Source: an uncultured Coriobacteriaceae bacterium (GTDB taxonomy: Bacteria; Actinomycetota; Coriobacteriia; Coriobacteriales; Eggerthellaceae). Taken from it: 64,000 bases of DNA. Made by a program: the position numbers and the translations under genes. The number at the start of each line of letters is the position of its first letter. Within the stretch, counting starts at the first letter, position 1. The notes below the pieces were generated by a model. That model saw only the letters and a list, made by a program, of their open reading frames with translations, was not told where the DNA came from and made no database searches. Of this stretch, positions 1-7,002 are shown piece after piece. The stretch covers positions 1-64,000 of the forward strand of contig URQU01000006.1 of the NCBI GenBank assembly GCA_900550055.1, written 5' to 3'.

Positions 1-1
1 C

Positions 2-2224
2 GACTTCGGCGCGGGCGGCGTGTCCGTCGCCATCGGCGAGCTGGCCGACGGCCTGCGCATCAACCTGAACAAGGTGCCGAAGAAGTACGAGGGCCTGGAC
101 GGCACCGAGCTGGCCATCTCCGAGTCGCAGGAGCGCATGGCCTGCGCCATCGCCGCCTCCGACGTCGACGAGTTCCTGCGCTACGCGCGTGAGGAGAACC
201 TCGAGGCCACCGTGGTCGCCGAGGTCACCGACGATGCGCGCGTGCGCGTCATGTGGAACGACAACGCCATCATCGACCTCAGCCGCGAGTTCCTGGCAAG
301 CAACGGCGCGCCGAAGCAGCAGGCCGTGCATGTGGGCCAGGCGGGCGCCTACGAGCGCACGTGGGAGGGCGATACCCTTGCGCAGCGCATGAATGCCCTG
401 GTCACCGACCTGAACGTATGCTCGAACAAGGGCTTGTCCGAGCGCTTCGACTCCACCATCGGCGCGGCCACGGTGCTCATGCCCTTCGGCGGCAAGAACC
501 AGCTGACGCCGGCGCAGGCCATGGTGGCCAAGCTGCCCGTGGGCGGCGAGACCACCACGTGCAGCGGCATGGCCTGGGGCTTCAACCCTTACCTCACCGA
601 GGCCGACCAGTTCACCGGCTCCTACGTTGCCGTGGTGGAATCGGTCGCGCGCCTGGTGGCGGCAGGCTTCAATCGTCAGGACATGTACCTGACGTTCCAG
701 GAGTACTTCGAAAGCCTGCGCGGCGACGCGAACCGCTGGGGCAAGCCCACGGCAGCCGTGTTGGGCGCGCTCATGGCACAGGTCGATCTGGGCATCGGCT
801 CCATCGGCGGCAAGGACTCCATGTCCGGCAGCTTCGAGCAGCTTGACGTGCCGCCCACGCTCGTGTCCTTTGCCACGGCGGTGGGCAAGGTCGGCCGCGT
901 GACGTCCCCCGAGTTCAAGGGCGCCGGCCATCGCGTGGCGCTGGTGGCGCCGCGCTGCTACGACGCCGAGGGCATCGCGCCCGCGGCCGAGGACGCGCTG
1001 GCGGCAATGGACGCCGTGCAGGAGCTCATCGGCAGCGGCGCCGCGCTGGCGGTCTGCACGCCGGGCTACGGCTGCATGGCCGAGTCGCTGTTCAAGATGT
1101 GCGTGGGCAACGGCCTGGGCGTGAAGCTCGACGACGTCGATGCCGACGCGCTGTTCGCTCCCGCGTACGGCAGCTTCCTGGTGGAGCTGGCCGATAACGC
1201 GCAGCTGCCTGCCGCAACCGACAACCTGGACGTGGTCGTGCTGGGCGCCACTACCGAGGACTACCGCTTCGTCGCCGCGGGCGAGGAGCTTGACATGGCC
1301 GCGCTGCAGGAGGCGTGGGAGGGCGCCATCGAGAGCGTGTACCCGTACCGTCAGCAGGGCCAGGCCGTGAAGCAGGTGACGGTGGACAACCGCCTGCCGC
1401 TCACCTACAACGGCACCATCGCGCGCCCGCGCGTGATCATCCCCGTGTTCCCGGGCACGAACTGCGAGTACGATTCCGCCCGCGCGTTTGAGCAGGCGGG
1501 TGCCGTGGCCGACACGCTGGTCATCAACAACCTCACGCCCTCGGCCGTTGCCGAGAGCACGAAGGCGCTGGTGGAGGCCATCAAGAACAGCCAGATCATC
1601 ATGCTGCCCGGCGGCTTCTCCGGCGGCGACGAGCCCGACGGTTCGGCGAAGTTCATCACGGCCTTCTTCCGCGCCCCCGAGGTCACCGAAGCGGTGCGCG
1701 ACCTGCTGCAGAACCGCGACGGCCTCATGCTGGGCATCTGCAACGGTTTCCAGGCGCTCGTGAAGTTGGGTCTCGTGCCGTTCGGCGACATCCGCCCCAT
1801 GGACGAGGAGTGCCCCACGCTCACGTTCAACACCATCGGTCGCCATCAGAGCCGCCTGGTGCGCACGCGCGTGGCCAGCAACCTGAGCCCCTGGCTGTCC
1901 CAGTGCGAGCCCGGCGACATCCACACCGTGGCCATCAGCCACGGCGAGGGCCGCTTCGTGTGCAGCCCCGAGTTGCAGCACCAGCTCGAGGTCACTGGCC
2001 GCATCGCCACGCAGTACGTTGACGAGGCCGGCCAGCCCAGCATGGATTGGGACGTCAACCCCAACGGCTCCGTTATGGCCATCGAGGGCATCACCAGCCC
2101 CGACGGCCGCGTGCTCGGCAAGATGGGCCACGTGGAGCGCCGCGGCGACGGTCTGTACAAGAACGTCCCGGGCAACAAGTTCATGCCCCTGTTCGAAAGC
2201 GGCGTGAAGTACTTCACGGACTAG
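2..2224 (+). CDS. purL: Phosphoribosylformylglycinamidine synthase, long form (5'-truncated by window edge)
   Basis: C-terminal part of the single-chain FGAR amidotransferase, which converts FGAR, glutamine and ATP to FGAM in purine synthesis. The frame is open from the first bases (DFGAGGVSVAIGELADG), so the true start lies upstream of the window. The first ~440 residues are the second AIRS-like synthetase half with its glycine-rich GGKDSMSG loop. The last ~270 residues are a class I glutamine amidotransferase domain with nucleophile Cys at 1739-1741 (GICNGFQ) and catalytic His at 1940-1942 (SHGEGR). The end (PDGRVLGKMGH) is typical of the long, fused PurL rather than the PurL/PurQ/PurS split form. 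Identity is secure; length and start cannot be judged. Confidence 0.95.
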   Translation, partial: DFGAGGVSVAIGELADGLRINLNKVPKKYEGLDGTELAISESQERMACAIAASDVDEFLRYAREENLEATVVAEVTDDARVRVMWNDNAIIDLSREFLASNGAPKQQAVHVGQAGAYERTWEGDTLAQRMNALVTDLNVCSNKGLSERFDSTIGAATVLMPFGGKNQLTPAQAMVAKLPVGGETTTCSGMAWGFNPYLTEADQFTGSYVAVVESVARLVAAGFNRQDMYLTFQEYFESLRGDANRWGKPTAAVLGALMAQVDLGIGSIGGKDSMSGSFEQLDVPPTLVSFATAVGKVGRVTSPEFKGAGHRVALVAPRCYDAEGIAPAAEDALAAMDAVQELIGSGAALAVCTPGYGCMAESLFKMCVGNGLGVKLDDVDADALFAPAYGSFLVELADNAQLPAATDNLDVVVLGATTEDYRFVAAGEELDMAALQEAWEGAIESVYPYRQQGQAVKQVTVDNRLPLTYNGTIARPRVIIPVFPGTNCEYDSARAFEQAGAVADTLVINNLTPSAVAESTKALVEAIKNSQIIMLPGGFSGGDEPDGSAKFITAFFRAPEVTEAVRDLLQNRDGLMLGICNGFQALVKLGLVPFGDIRPMDEECPTLTFNTIGRHQSRLVRTRVASNLSPWLSQCEPGDIHTVAISHGEGRFVCSPELQHQLEVTGRIATQYVDEAGQPSMDWDVNPNGSVMAIEGITSPDGRVLGKMGHVERRGDGLYKNVPGNKFMPLFESGVKYFTD

Positions 2225-2232
2225 AATGCGAA

Positions 2233-2256
2233 TGCGCCGGCCGCTCGGCCGGCGCA
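2233..2256 (+). terminator. GC-rich hairpin after purL
   Basis: Perfect 10-bp stem (TGCGCCGGCC with its complement) and a 4-base loop, 9 bases after the purL stop. The U-tract is weak (GCGTTTG), so alone it may be a poor terminator. Confidence 0.6.
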
Positions 2257-2276
2257 GCGTTTGAGGATCGATAGCG

Positions 2277-2309
2277 ACCTGCCGGCTTCTTTCGCCGGCA
2301 GGTCGTTTT
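2277..2309 (+). terminator. Second purL terminator
   Basis: 10-bp stem ACCTGCCGGC/GCCGGCAGGT with a T-rich loop, followed by CGTTTT. This is a better intrinsic terminator than the hairpin just before it. A degenerate copy of the same hairpin (CTGGCTTCTTTCGCTGG) follows at about 2323-2340. Confidence 0.7.
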
Positions 2310-2310
2310 G

Positions 2311-2803
2311 GGTTGCAGGCCTTGCTGGCTTCTTTCGCTGGCGGGCCCCTTTGCGAATCGCGGGACCTGCATGCTCGTTGGCGGTACCTTTCGCGGATTG
2401 GCGGGAAGCCTCCCGTTCCCGGCTTCTGATGAAGCATGGGGGCGGGAGGTTTTGCTTTACCCGATCCGTTCGGAACGGGTGCGCGGGCGACGCGCGCTAA
2501 TGACCGGGTTCCCCGCAAGGATCGGATTTCGTGGGCTTCGCGATGCTTGCGTTCTTTCACCGCTGCATAGGTGCGCAGACGACGCGAGTAGACGGGCTGT
2601 CTCTCGAGGATCTTAGTGCTGGCGTACGCTCAAGGCGTTATACAGCTGCGGTGGCTAGGTTGGCCCTGGCATCACGAACAAGGTTCGAATCATCAACCGT
2701 TCTGCAACATGCGCGAAACCCGCTTGCATCCGAGCGCGATATCGATAGACTGACCGATGCCGACCGTTCTTGGTGCGCTTTCGGGCGCAGAAAGGAGCGA
2801 GTC
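2311..2803. other. Intergenic region before the recombinase
   Basis: No convincing gene. It holds a degenerate copy of the purL terminator and a further terminator-like hairpin at 2409-2453. The recombinase frame is open upstream to about 2531, but that extension has no family similarity and no ribosome binding site. Confidence 0.5.
2409..2453 (+). terminator. Terminator-like hairpin
   Basis: Stem CCTCCCG/CGGGAGG enclosing an inner GCTT-GATG-AAGC hairpin, followed directly by TTTTGCTTT. It could end read-through from purL or a short unannotated transcript. Confidence 0.55.
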
Positions 2804-3436
2804 ATGACCATGTATGGATATGCAAGGGTGTCAAGCAAGGATCAAAACCTGAACCGGCAGATCGATGCCCTGTCTGCTGCAGGCGTTTCGGGGGAGGCGG
2901 TGTTCATCGACTACCTGAGCGGGCGCACGTTCGATCGTCCCGGGTATCAATCGCTGCTCGAGCGCCTGCAGCCTGGCGACGTGCTTGTGGTGAAGAGCAT
3001 CGACCGCCTTGGCCGCAACTACGACGAGATACTCGGTCAGTGGCGGTTGCTCACCAAGCAGAGGAGCATCGACATCGTGGTGCTGGACATGCCGTTGCTC
3101 GACACGCGCTCGACTTCCGGCCACGGGGTGACGGGGAAGCTGATCGCCGATATCGTGTTGGAGCTGCTCAGCTACGTGGCGCATGTGGAACGCGATAACA
3201 TCCGCCAGCGGCAGGCGGAAGGGATAGCGGCGGCGCGTGCGCGCGGCGTGAGGTTGGGGCGGCCAGCGCTGGCCGTGCCCGAAGAGTTCGACGCGGTACA
3301 CCGCAAGTGGAAAGATGGCTGTTTGAACAGCCGACAAGCGGCGGAGTCGTTGGGGGTTTCGCATACGACGTTCCTGAAATGGGCGAAGCAACAGCCCTCG
3401 GATATCACATCCCCGCACAAATCGATGCGTTCATAG
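2804..3436 (+). CDS. Serine recombinase (resolvase/invertase family)
   Basis: 210-residue small serine recombinase. Such enzymes cut and rejoin DNA at two sites for inversion, cointegrate resolution or excision. The catalytic domain starts YGYARVSSKDQN with the nucleophile at Ser10, and the arginine-bearing active-site segment SIDRLGRNYDE lies near residues 65-75. A long helix leads to a C-terminal helix-turn-helix (SRQAAESLGVSHTTFLKW, about residues 176-193). Length is normal for Hin/Tn3-resolvase proteins. The start at 2804 is chosen for GAAAGGAG seven bases upstream and because homology begins there. Just downstream are a short inverted repeat (3451-3481) and a long hairpin (3510-3561), possible recombination or regulatory sites. 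No transposase is adjacent, so it may be a remnant of a larger element. The exact role is not known. Confidence 0.9.
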   Translation: MTMYGYARVSSKDQNLNRQIDALSAAGVSGEAVFIDYLSGRTFDRPGYQSLLERLQPGDVLVVKSIDRLGRNYDEILGQWRLLTKQRSIDIVVLDMPLLDTRSTSGHGVTGKLIADIVLELLSYVAHVERDNIRQRQAEGIAAARARGVRLGRPALAVPEEFDAVHRKWKDGCLNSRQAAESLGVSHTTFLKWAKQQPSDITSPHKSMRS

Positions 3437-3450
3437 CAAGAATCGCATCG

Positions 3451-3481
3451 TTTGCCAATACCGATTTTGGTTGTTGGCAAA
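3451..3481. repeat. Short inverted repeat downstream of recombinase
   Basis: TTTGCCAA at 3451-3458 and TTGGCAAA at 3474-3481, a perfect 8-bp inverted repeat with a 15-base spacer, 15 bases after the recombinase stop. Dyads like this are typical of recombinase or repressor binding sites, but function is inference only. Confidence 0.4.
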
Positions 3482-3509
3482 TAATCTAGACGTTTGTTTA
3501 CAGCCCCCT

Positions 3510-3569
3510 CGGCCTGATAAAGCGTTACTCGTTTCCGAGTGCAAAACGCTTTATCAGGCCGTTTCTTTT
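3510..3569 (+). terminator. Long perfect hairpin with inner stem
   Basis: 17-bp perfect inverted repeat (3510-3526 with 3545-3561, CGGCCTGATAAAGCGTT) around an inner ACTCG-TTTC-CGAGT hairpin, then TTTCTTTT. It reads as a strong intrinsic terminator behind the recombinase. Because the stem is long and the loop itself is structured, a recombination site is an alternative. Confidence 0.65.
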
Positions 3570-3662
3570 CACTCGCTCAGTGAAATCAATATAGCCGACC
3601 ACTCAAGTAATGTCTGCATTTGCTTACGCCCGTATATACAACGTATGCGCGGAAAGGCAGAT

Positions 3663-3920
3663 ATGCGCAAGTTACATGAGGGTGATATTTCGCTAACTCC
3701 CACGCAGGAGCGTCTGCTCGGCTATATCGCCGCGCAAACAACCATATCAGGTGCGGCGCAGGCGACGAAAAAGGAGTTGTCGCAGCTGATGGGCTGCAGC
3801 GTCAAGACCATCGACCGCGCCATCACGCGCATGAGCCGGGAAGGGCTTATCAAGGTCGAGCCATGCCACTCCGAAAACGGAGGGCAGCTTTCCAACACAT
3901 ATAGCGTTGTAAATAGCTGA
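3663..3920 (+). CDS. Small winged-helix DNA-binding protein
   Basis: 85-residue protein. LTPTQERLLGYIAAQ...KKELSQLMGCSVKTIDRAITRMSREGLIKVE is a canonical helix-turn-helix plus wing, as in MarR/Lrp-like or plasmid replication-initiator winged helices. The C-terminus (GGQLSNTYSVV) resembles the beta-wing end of such domains. The start at 3663 follows GGAAAGGCAGAT; an in-frame ATG at 3645 is an alternative. It sits in the recombinase island and may regulate it. Base composition is lower in GC than the core genes around it, which fits transfer. The exact family is not identified. Confidence 0.6.
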   Translation: MRKLHEGDISLTPTQERLLGYIAAQTTISGAAQATKKELSQLMGCSVKTIDRAITRMSREGLIKVEPCHSENGGQLSNTYSVVNS

Positions 3921-3951
3921 TCGGGGCTCTTACAACCCGGTCCTTTCGTGA

Positions 3952-4101
3952 TTGCGAACCAGACGTAAACGAGCAACGCAAGGCGATAACGGGAAAGGGA
4001 AGAGGAAGCCCAGACCAAGGCCTCCAGCAGAGAAGGCTGAATCGGCCGAACTAACAACGGACCAGGTCAACCAACTGTTACAGCTGCTAGTAGCGCAGTA
4101 G
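3952..4101 (+). pseudogene. Possible remnant coding fragment, basic then acidic
   Basis: Open frame of 49 codons after a TGA, with only a TTG as possible start and no ribosome binding site. It is strongly protein-like: a Lys/Arg/Pro-rich stretch (KRKPRPRPPAEKAE) then a helix-like end (LTTDQVNQLLQLLVAQ). It may be the tail of a longer frameshifted gene, perhaps continuing the winged-helix ORF upstream in another frame. A second 27-codon ORF at 4123-4206 follows. No function can be given. Confidence 0.3.
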
Positions 4102-4231
4102 ATGAACCGATAGCCGTGGCTTATGGAACAGGCGATTTGCGTCGGTATGCACCGGTACCGGGCAAAGCATAGGTTGGGGGATTGCGAAAAGGAGCAATCC
4201 GGATAGCTGAATCTGATGAGGAGGTTAATCA

Positions 4232-5209
4232 ATGAAAAGATTCAGAAAAGCACTGGGCATTGTGGCGCTGGCGCTAGTAGTGTCGCTTAGCCTTGCGATG
4301 CCGGCAAGCGCATGGGCGGACGAGGCGGAGAGCTATGGGAAACCCACTGTTTCCGGTCCTCAGAGCGCATGGTACAACGGTCAGTCCCATCACTTCAGGT
4401 CAACGGTCAAGGACTCCGTAAGCGGTGAAGACCTCGTGGAGGGGACGGATTTCACTCGATCCTTCGGCTTTATCAGCGACCGTGGTAACGCGGATGGCAT
4501 CGATACCTGGCTTGCAACCGATGACAGCTTTGTAAGCTCGGGTTTCGTGTATGAGAGAATTGACTTCAAAGGCAATTACTCGGGAAGCGGCTCCTACTTT
4601 GTGCGACATAACATCCTGACGCTGTATGAATTCAAGGAGCTGAATGCCACGAAGGTCGAGGGCGAAGCTGACCCGACTTTGGGAGCCACTTTGAGCCTGT
4701 TCGTCGGCGATCCCACAACCTTGCTTGACCTTTCGGCTTTTAGCCTGAGCCGCGAGGCAGGCGAGCAGCCCGGCGAGTATGCGATCACCTATACGACTGA
4801 TCCGGAGCAAATTCCGGAAGCTTACACGAGCAACAGCGCGGGAACTCGCACGGGCCTTGGCGAGGTCGACCTGGGTGATGGTTATATCAGCAGGTTGGTG
4901 GTCGGCGACGACATCTGCGGCTATAACTACATCCGCATCGTCCCTGCCACGCTTACCATCGTCCCTGCCTATACCGACGTCAGCGCTACGATCGCCTGGA
5001 AGGACTCCTCTAACAAGGACGGTCTGCGCCCGAGCGCCGAGGACTATGCCAAGCTTCTCTCGCTTACCGCCGATGGAGCTGCTTCCGATATCCTGCCTGT
5101 CGTTGTGGACAATGGCGACAATACGTATACCGTCACGTACACTGGTGTCCGCCAGTACGCCTATGACGACAACGGCGAGCGTTACGACATTGACTACGAG
5201 ATCACCTAG
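4232..5209 (+). CDS. Secreted CnaB-type surface protein, cut short by an in-frame amber codon
   Basis: 325 residues before a TAG. It starts after GAGGAGG with a classical signal peptide (MKRFRK, hydrophobic core, cleavage near ASAWA). The middle has no recognised domain. Residues from about 250 match the start of a Cna B-type collagen-adhesin stalk (ATIAWKDSSNKDGLRPS, then NGDNTYTVTYTGV). The domain is broken in its last strands: the frame continues without interruption to 5491 and supplies the missing CnaB end plus a cell-wall sorting signal. Changing the TAG to GAG would restore the usual E of this strand (YEIT-E-ADVDGYT). As it stands the product would be secreted without an anchor and with an incomplete stalk. 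Base use is more AT-rich than neighbouring core genes, suggesting acquisition. A sequencing error is possible. Confidence 0.8.
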   Translation: MKRFRKALGIVALALVVSLSLAMPASAWADEAESYGKPTVSGPQSAWYNGQSHHFRSTVKDSVSGEDLVEGTDFTRSFGFISDRGNADGIDTWLATDDSFVSSGFVYERIDFKGNYSGSGSYFVRHNILTLYEFKELNATKVEGEADPTLGATLSLFVGDPTTLLDLSAFSLSREAGEQPGEYAITYTTDPEQIPEAYTSNSAGTRTGLGEVDLGDGYISRLVVGDDICGYNYIRIVPATLTIVPAYTDVSATIAWKDSSNKDGLRPSAEDYAKLLSLTADGAASDILPVVVDNGDNTYTVTYTGVRQYAYDDNGERYDIDYEIT

Positions 5210-5491
5210 GCAGACGTCGATGGCTATACTACCGACAACGCTACCGTCGGTAACGAGGGTGTCATCACGAACACGCACGAGCCCAAGGATGATTCCGGCA
5301 ACGCATCCAAGGACGAGTCCGACGACAAGTCCAAGGATGATTCCGGCAACAAGCCCGAGGAGCAGCAAGTAGCTTCCAATGACGAGTTGGCCAAGACCGG
5401 CGATCAGACCCCGAGTGCCCTTGTGGCCTTGGCCTTGGGTGCTTCCGCACTGGGAATCGCCGTCGTGGCAAAGAGGCGCAGCAAGCGCTAG
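5210..5491 (+). pseudogene. Detached CnaB end and LxxTG-type sorting signal of the same surface protein
   Basis: In-frame continuation after the TAG at 5207-5209. It begins ADVDGYTT and ends the CnaB fold with EGVITNTH. A Lys/Asp/Ser-rich spacer follows (PKDDSGN repeated twice with variation), then the sortase-like motif LAKTG, a hydrophobic helix and the tail KRRSKR. No start codon or ribosome binding site precedes it, so it should not be made separately; only amber read-through or reversion would join it to the signal peptide. Confidence 0.75.
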
Positions 5492-5522
5492 GTGCGGCGT
5501 TTCCTTACCTTCATAGTAACGA

Positions 5523-5560
5523 GAGAAGCCCGCCGGCTTGTGCCGACGGGCTTCTCTTTT
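5523..5560. terminator. Bidirectional terminator
   Basis: GAGAAGCCCG...CGGGCTTCTC stem with an inner CGGC/GCCG pairing, then TTTT on the + side and AAAA-poor sequence on the other. It sits between the surface protein gene and the convergent MoaE-like gene. Confidence 0.75.
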
Positions 5561-5577
5561 ATGCTCGGCTGTCTCGC

Positions 5578-5973
5578 CTACGCGTAGATCTCCTTTTCCA
5601 CCACCAGCTCGTTCTTGATCTTGCCGACCAGCTGTTGCAGCGCGTCGATGCAGCGCGGGCGGATGTCGGCGCCGATGAGCACGTACATGAGCGAATCGCC
5701 CACGTTCAGCACGCCCTCGTTGAGCCAGACGCGCACATAGTAGACGCCCGGCCACGTGAGCGCTTCCTTGACGGCTTGCTCAAGGCCTTCGGCGTCGTAG
5801 CTGAAGTCGACCTGCGCCACGTCGCCAAGGCCCTCGACTCCCTCGCGCACCTGCGCCTTGGGCGTGATGCGCACCACGCCGTTGTGTGTGAGGAACATGC
5901 CGCACTGCGCGGCCTTCGGATCCTGCTTCGCTTCCTTGAGCCATTCGTCCATGGACGGTTCGGGTTTCGCCAT
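5578..5973 (-). CDS. MoaE-like molybdopterin synthase catalytic subunit
   Basis: 131 residues. The pattern GVVRI, then EGLEQAVKEAL, VRVWLNEGVLNVGDSLMYVLIGADIRPRCIDALQQLVGKIKNELVVEKE follows the MoaE order: an N-terminal strand, the 'hR.G.l.vGe' strand pair, the 'hR..af.A' helix, and a lysine-bearing C-terminal tail (K and EKE) where MoaE has its catalytic lysines. MoaE with thiocarboxylated MoaD inserts the dithiolene sulfurs into precursor Z. No moaD or other moa gene is adjacent. AAGGAG lies ahead of the start at 5973. The N-terminus is divergent, so a MoaE-fold protein of other function is possible. Confidence 0.55.
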   Translation of the reverse strand: MAKPEPSMDEWLKEAKQDPKAAQCGMFLTHNGVVRITPKAQVREGVEGLGDVAQVDFSYDAEGLEQAVKEALTWPGVYYVRVWLNEGVLNVGDSLMYVLIGADIRPRCIDALQQLVGKIKNELVVEKEIYA

Positions 5974-6073
5974 TTCGGTCTCCTTGCGTGACGTTGACGG
6001 TTTTGCGGTGCCGATTGAAGCGGCGCTGCCGCGATGGCACGATTTTGCGACTCAAATTGTATCGCATACGTAA

Positions 6074-6495
6074 AGGCATGGTAGAGCTTTGATGGACACC
6101 GTAAAAAGCACTTTAAATCACAAGGTCGAAAAGATACTCTTGAACAATTTTCACATCAGAGACGGATTGATTTGTCAGTTGGGCACTGGCTGATTCACTG
6201 GGTCAAAAATCATTTTTTAGCCGATAACCTGGCAAAACATATATTCGCATAGCCTATCGGTTATAGGGATTTCCATTGACCTAATATTTGTGCAAATGCA
6301 CAAAATGTCATAGAAAAGTGTCAGAATGGTGAAGAAGCCGAGAGACGTCTTCCCTTCTGTCGCAGCCCTGTTAGATTGGCAGACGTACTAAAGGCAGCGA
6401 GGTTGTCAAGAACAAGATTTTCAGCGTTGCCAAACGGTGAATTTGACCAAAGCCTGAAACGGATTCAGGCGAGCGAGAAAGGATGACGGGCAAAA
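6074..6495. other. AT-rich intergenic region with an operator-like dyad
   Basis: No gene seen in either strand. The stretch is clearly more AT-rich than its surroundings. It holds a perfect dyad TTTGTGC-AAAT-GCACAAA at 6287-6304 just downstream of TTGACC (6276-6281), which looks like an operator at a promoter, though no matching -10 at normal spacing was found. The downstream gene is the small membrane protein. Confidence 0.4.
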
Positions 6496-6768
6496 ATGAA
6501 TGCAGCAACGAACGTGAAACAAATCCAGGGAAACCATACCCCTATTACCCCGTTTGTCGGATTCATCGCTCTGATGGCCATCGCGCTCGTCGGCTGCGCC
6601 ATCGTCTCTTCGGCCGTGATGTCGCTGACCGGCGCCTCCTTCGCGGTTGCGCAATGCCCCACCTTCAGCCTTGCCGGGTTCGGCGCCGCGGTTGCTCCGC
6701 TGCTGGTGGAGTTCGTGGTGCTGTTCGCCGTTGCCGCCGGTTTGACCTACCTGGTCTCCCACAAGTAA
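6496..6768 (+). CDS. Small two-helix membrane protein, unknown function
   Basis: 90 residues with two hydrophobic segments, about residues 19-45 (VGFIALMAIALVGCAIVSSA) and 60-86, and a short Lys-ending tail. The start at 6496 has GAAAGGATGACGGGC upstream, with AAAGG slightly farther away than usual. It stands alone, with an AT-rich regulatory-looking region before it and a terminator after it. No family is recognised; it could be a small stress or transport accessory protein. Confidence 0.6.
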   Translation: MNAATNVKQIQGNHTPITPFVGFIALMAIALVGCAIVSSAVMSLTGASFAVAQCPTFSLAGFGAAVAPLLVEFVVLFAVAAGLTYLVSHK

Positions 6769-6801
6769 TCGCGCCTGCGCGGAACAAGCGATCCGATATG
6801 C

Positions 6802-6830
6802 AAAGCCCTCGCGAAAGCGGGGGCTTTTTC
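6802..6830 (+). terminator. Intrinsic terminator
   Basis: AAGCCCTCGC-GAAA-GCGGGGGCTT stem with one wobble pair, followed by TTTTTC. It ends the small membrane protein transcript. Confidence 0.85.
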
Positions 6831-7002
6831 ATGCTCGGGAACAACTCGGTCGGGGTTGCCGAGCCGTTACTATTCGCAGGCGAATTTACCAGGTTGACAC
6901 AGTGCCGCGTGCCCTGGCCTGATACTATGGAACGGATTGAGAACAGCGTCAGTTTGCCAATTGCAACTTGACACCGGGAACTGCGAGAAAGCGAGCGCGC
7001 CT

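Noticed and set aside
2618..2629. 12-base sequence GCTGGCGTACGC shared with 30896-30907
   Set aside because: Short enough to recur by chance in GC-rich DNA; no second feature links the two sites.
5207..5209. Amber codon read as pyrrolysine or selenocysteine-like recoding
   Set aside because: TAG is an ordinary stop for many genes here (purL, lysA, hom, tatC, asd's neighbours), and the expected residue is a simple surface Glu.
6894..6926. lysA promoter (TTGACA ... GATACT)
   Set aside because: The -35 is perfect but the 21-base spacer is too long to list as a promoter.
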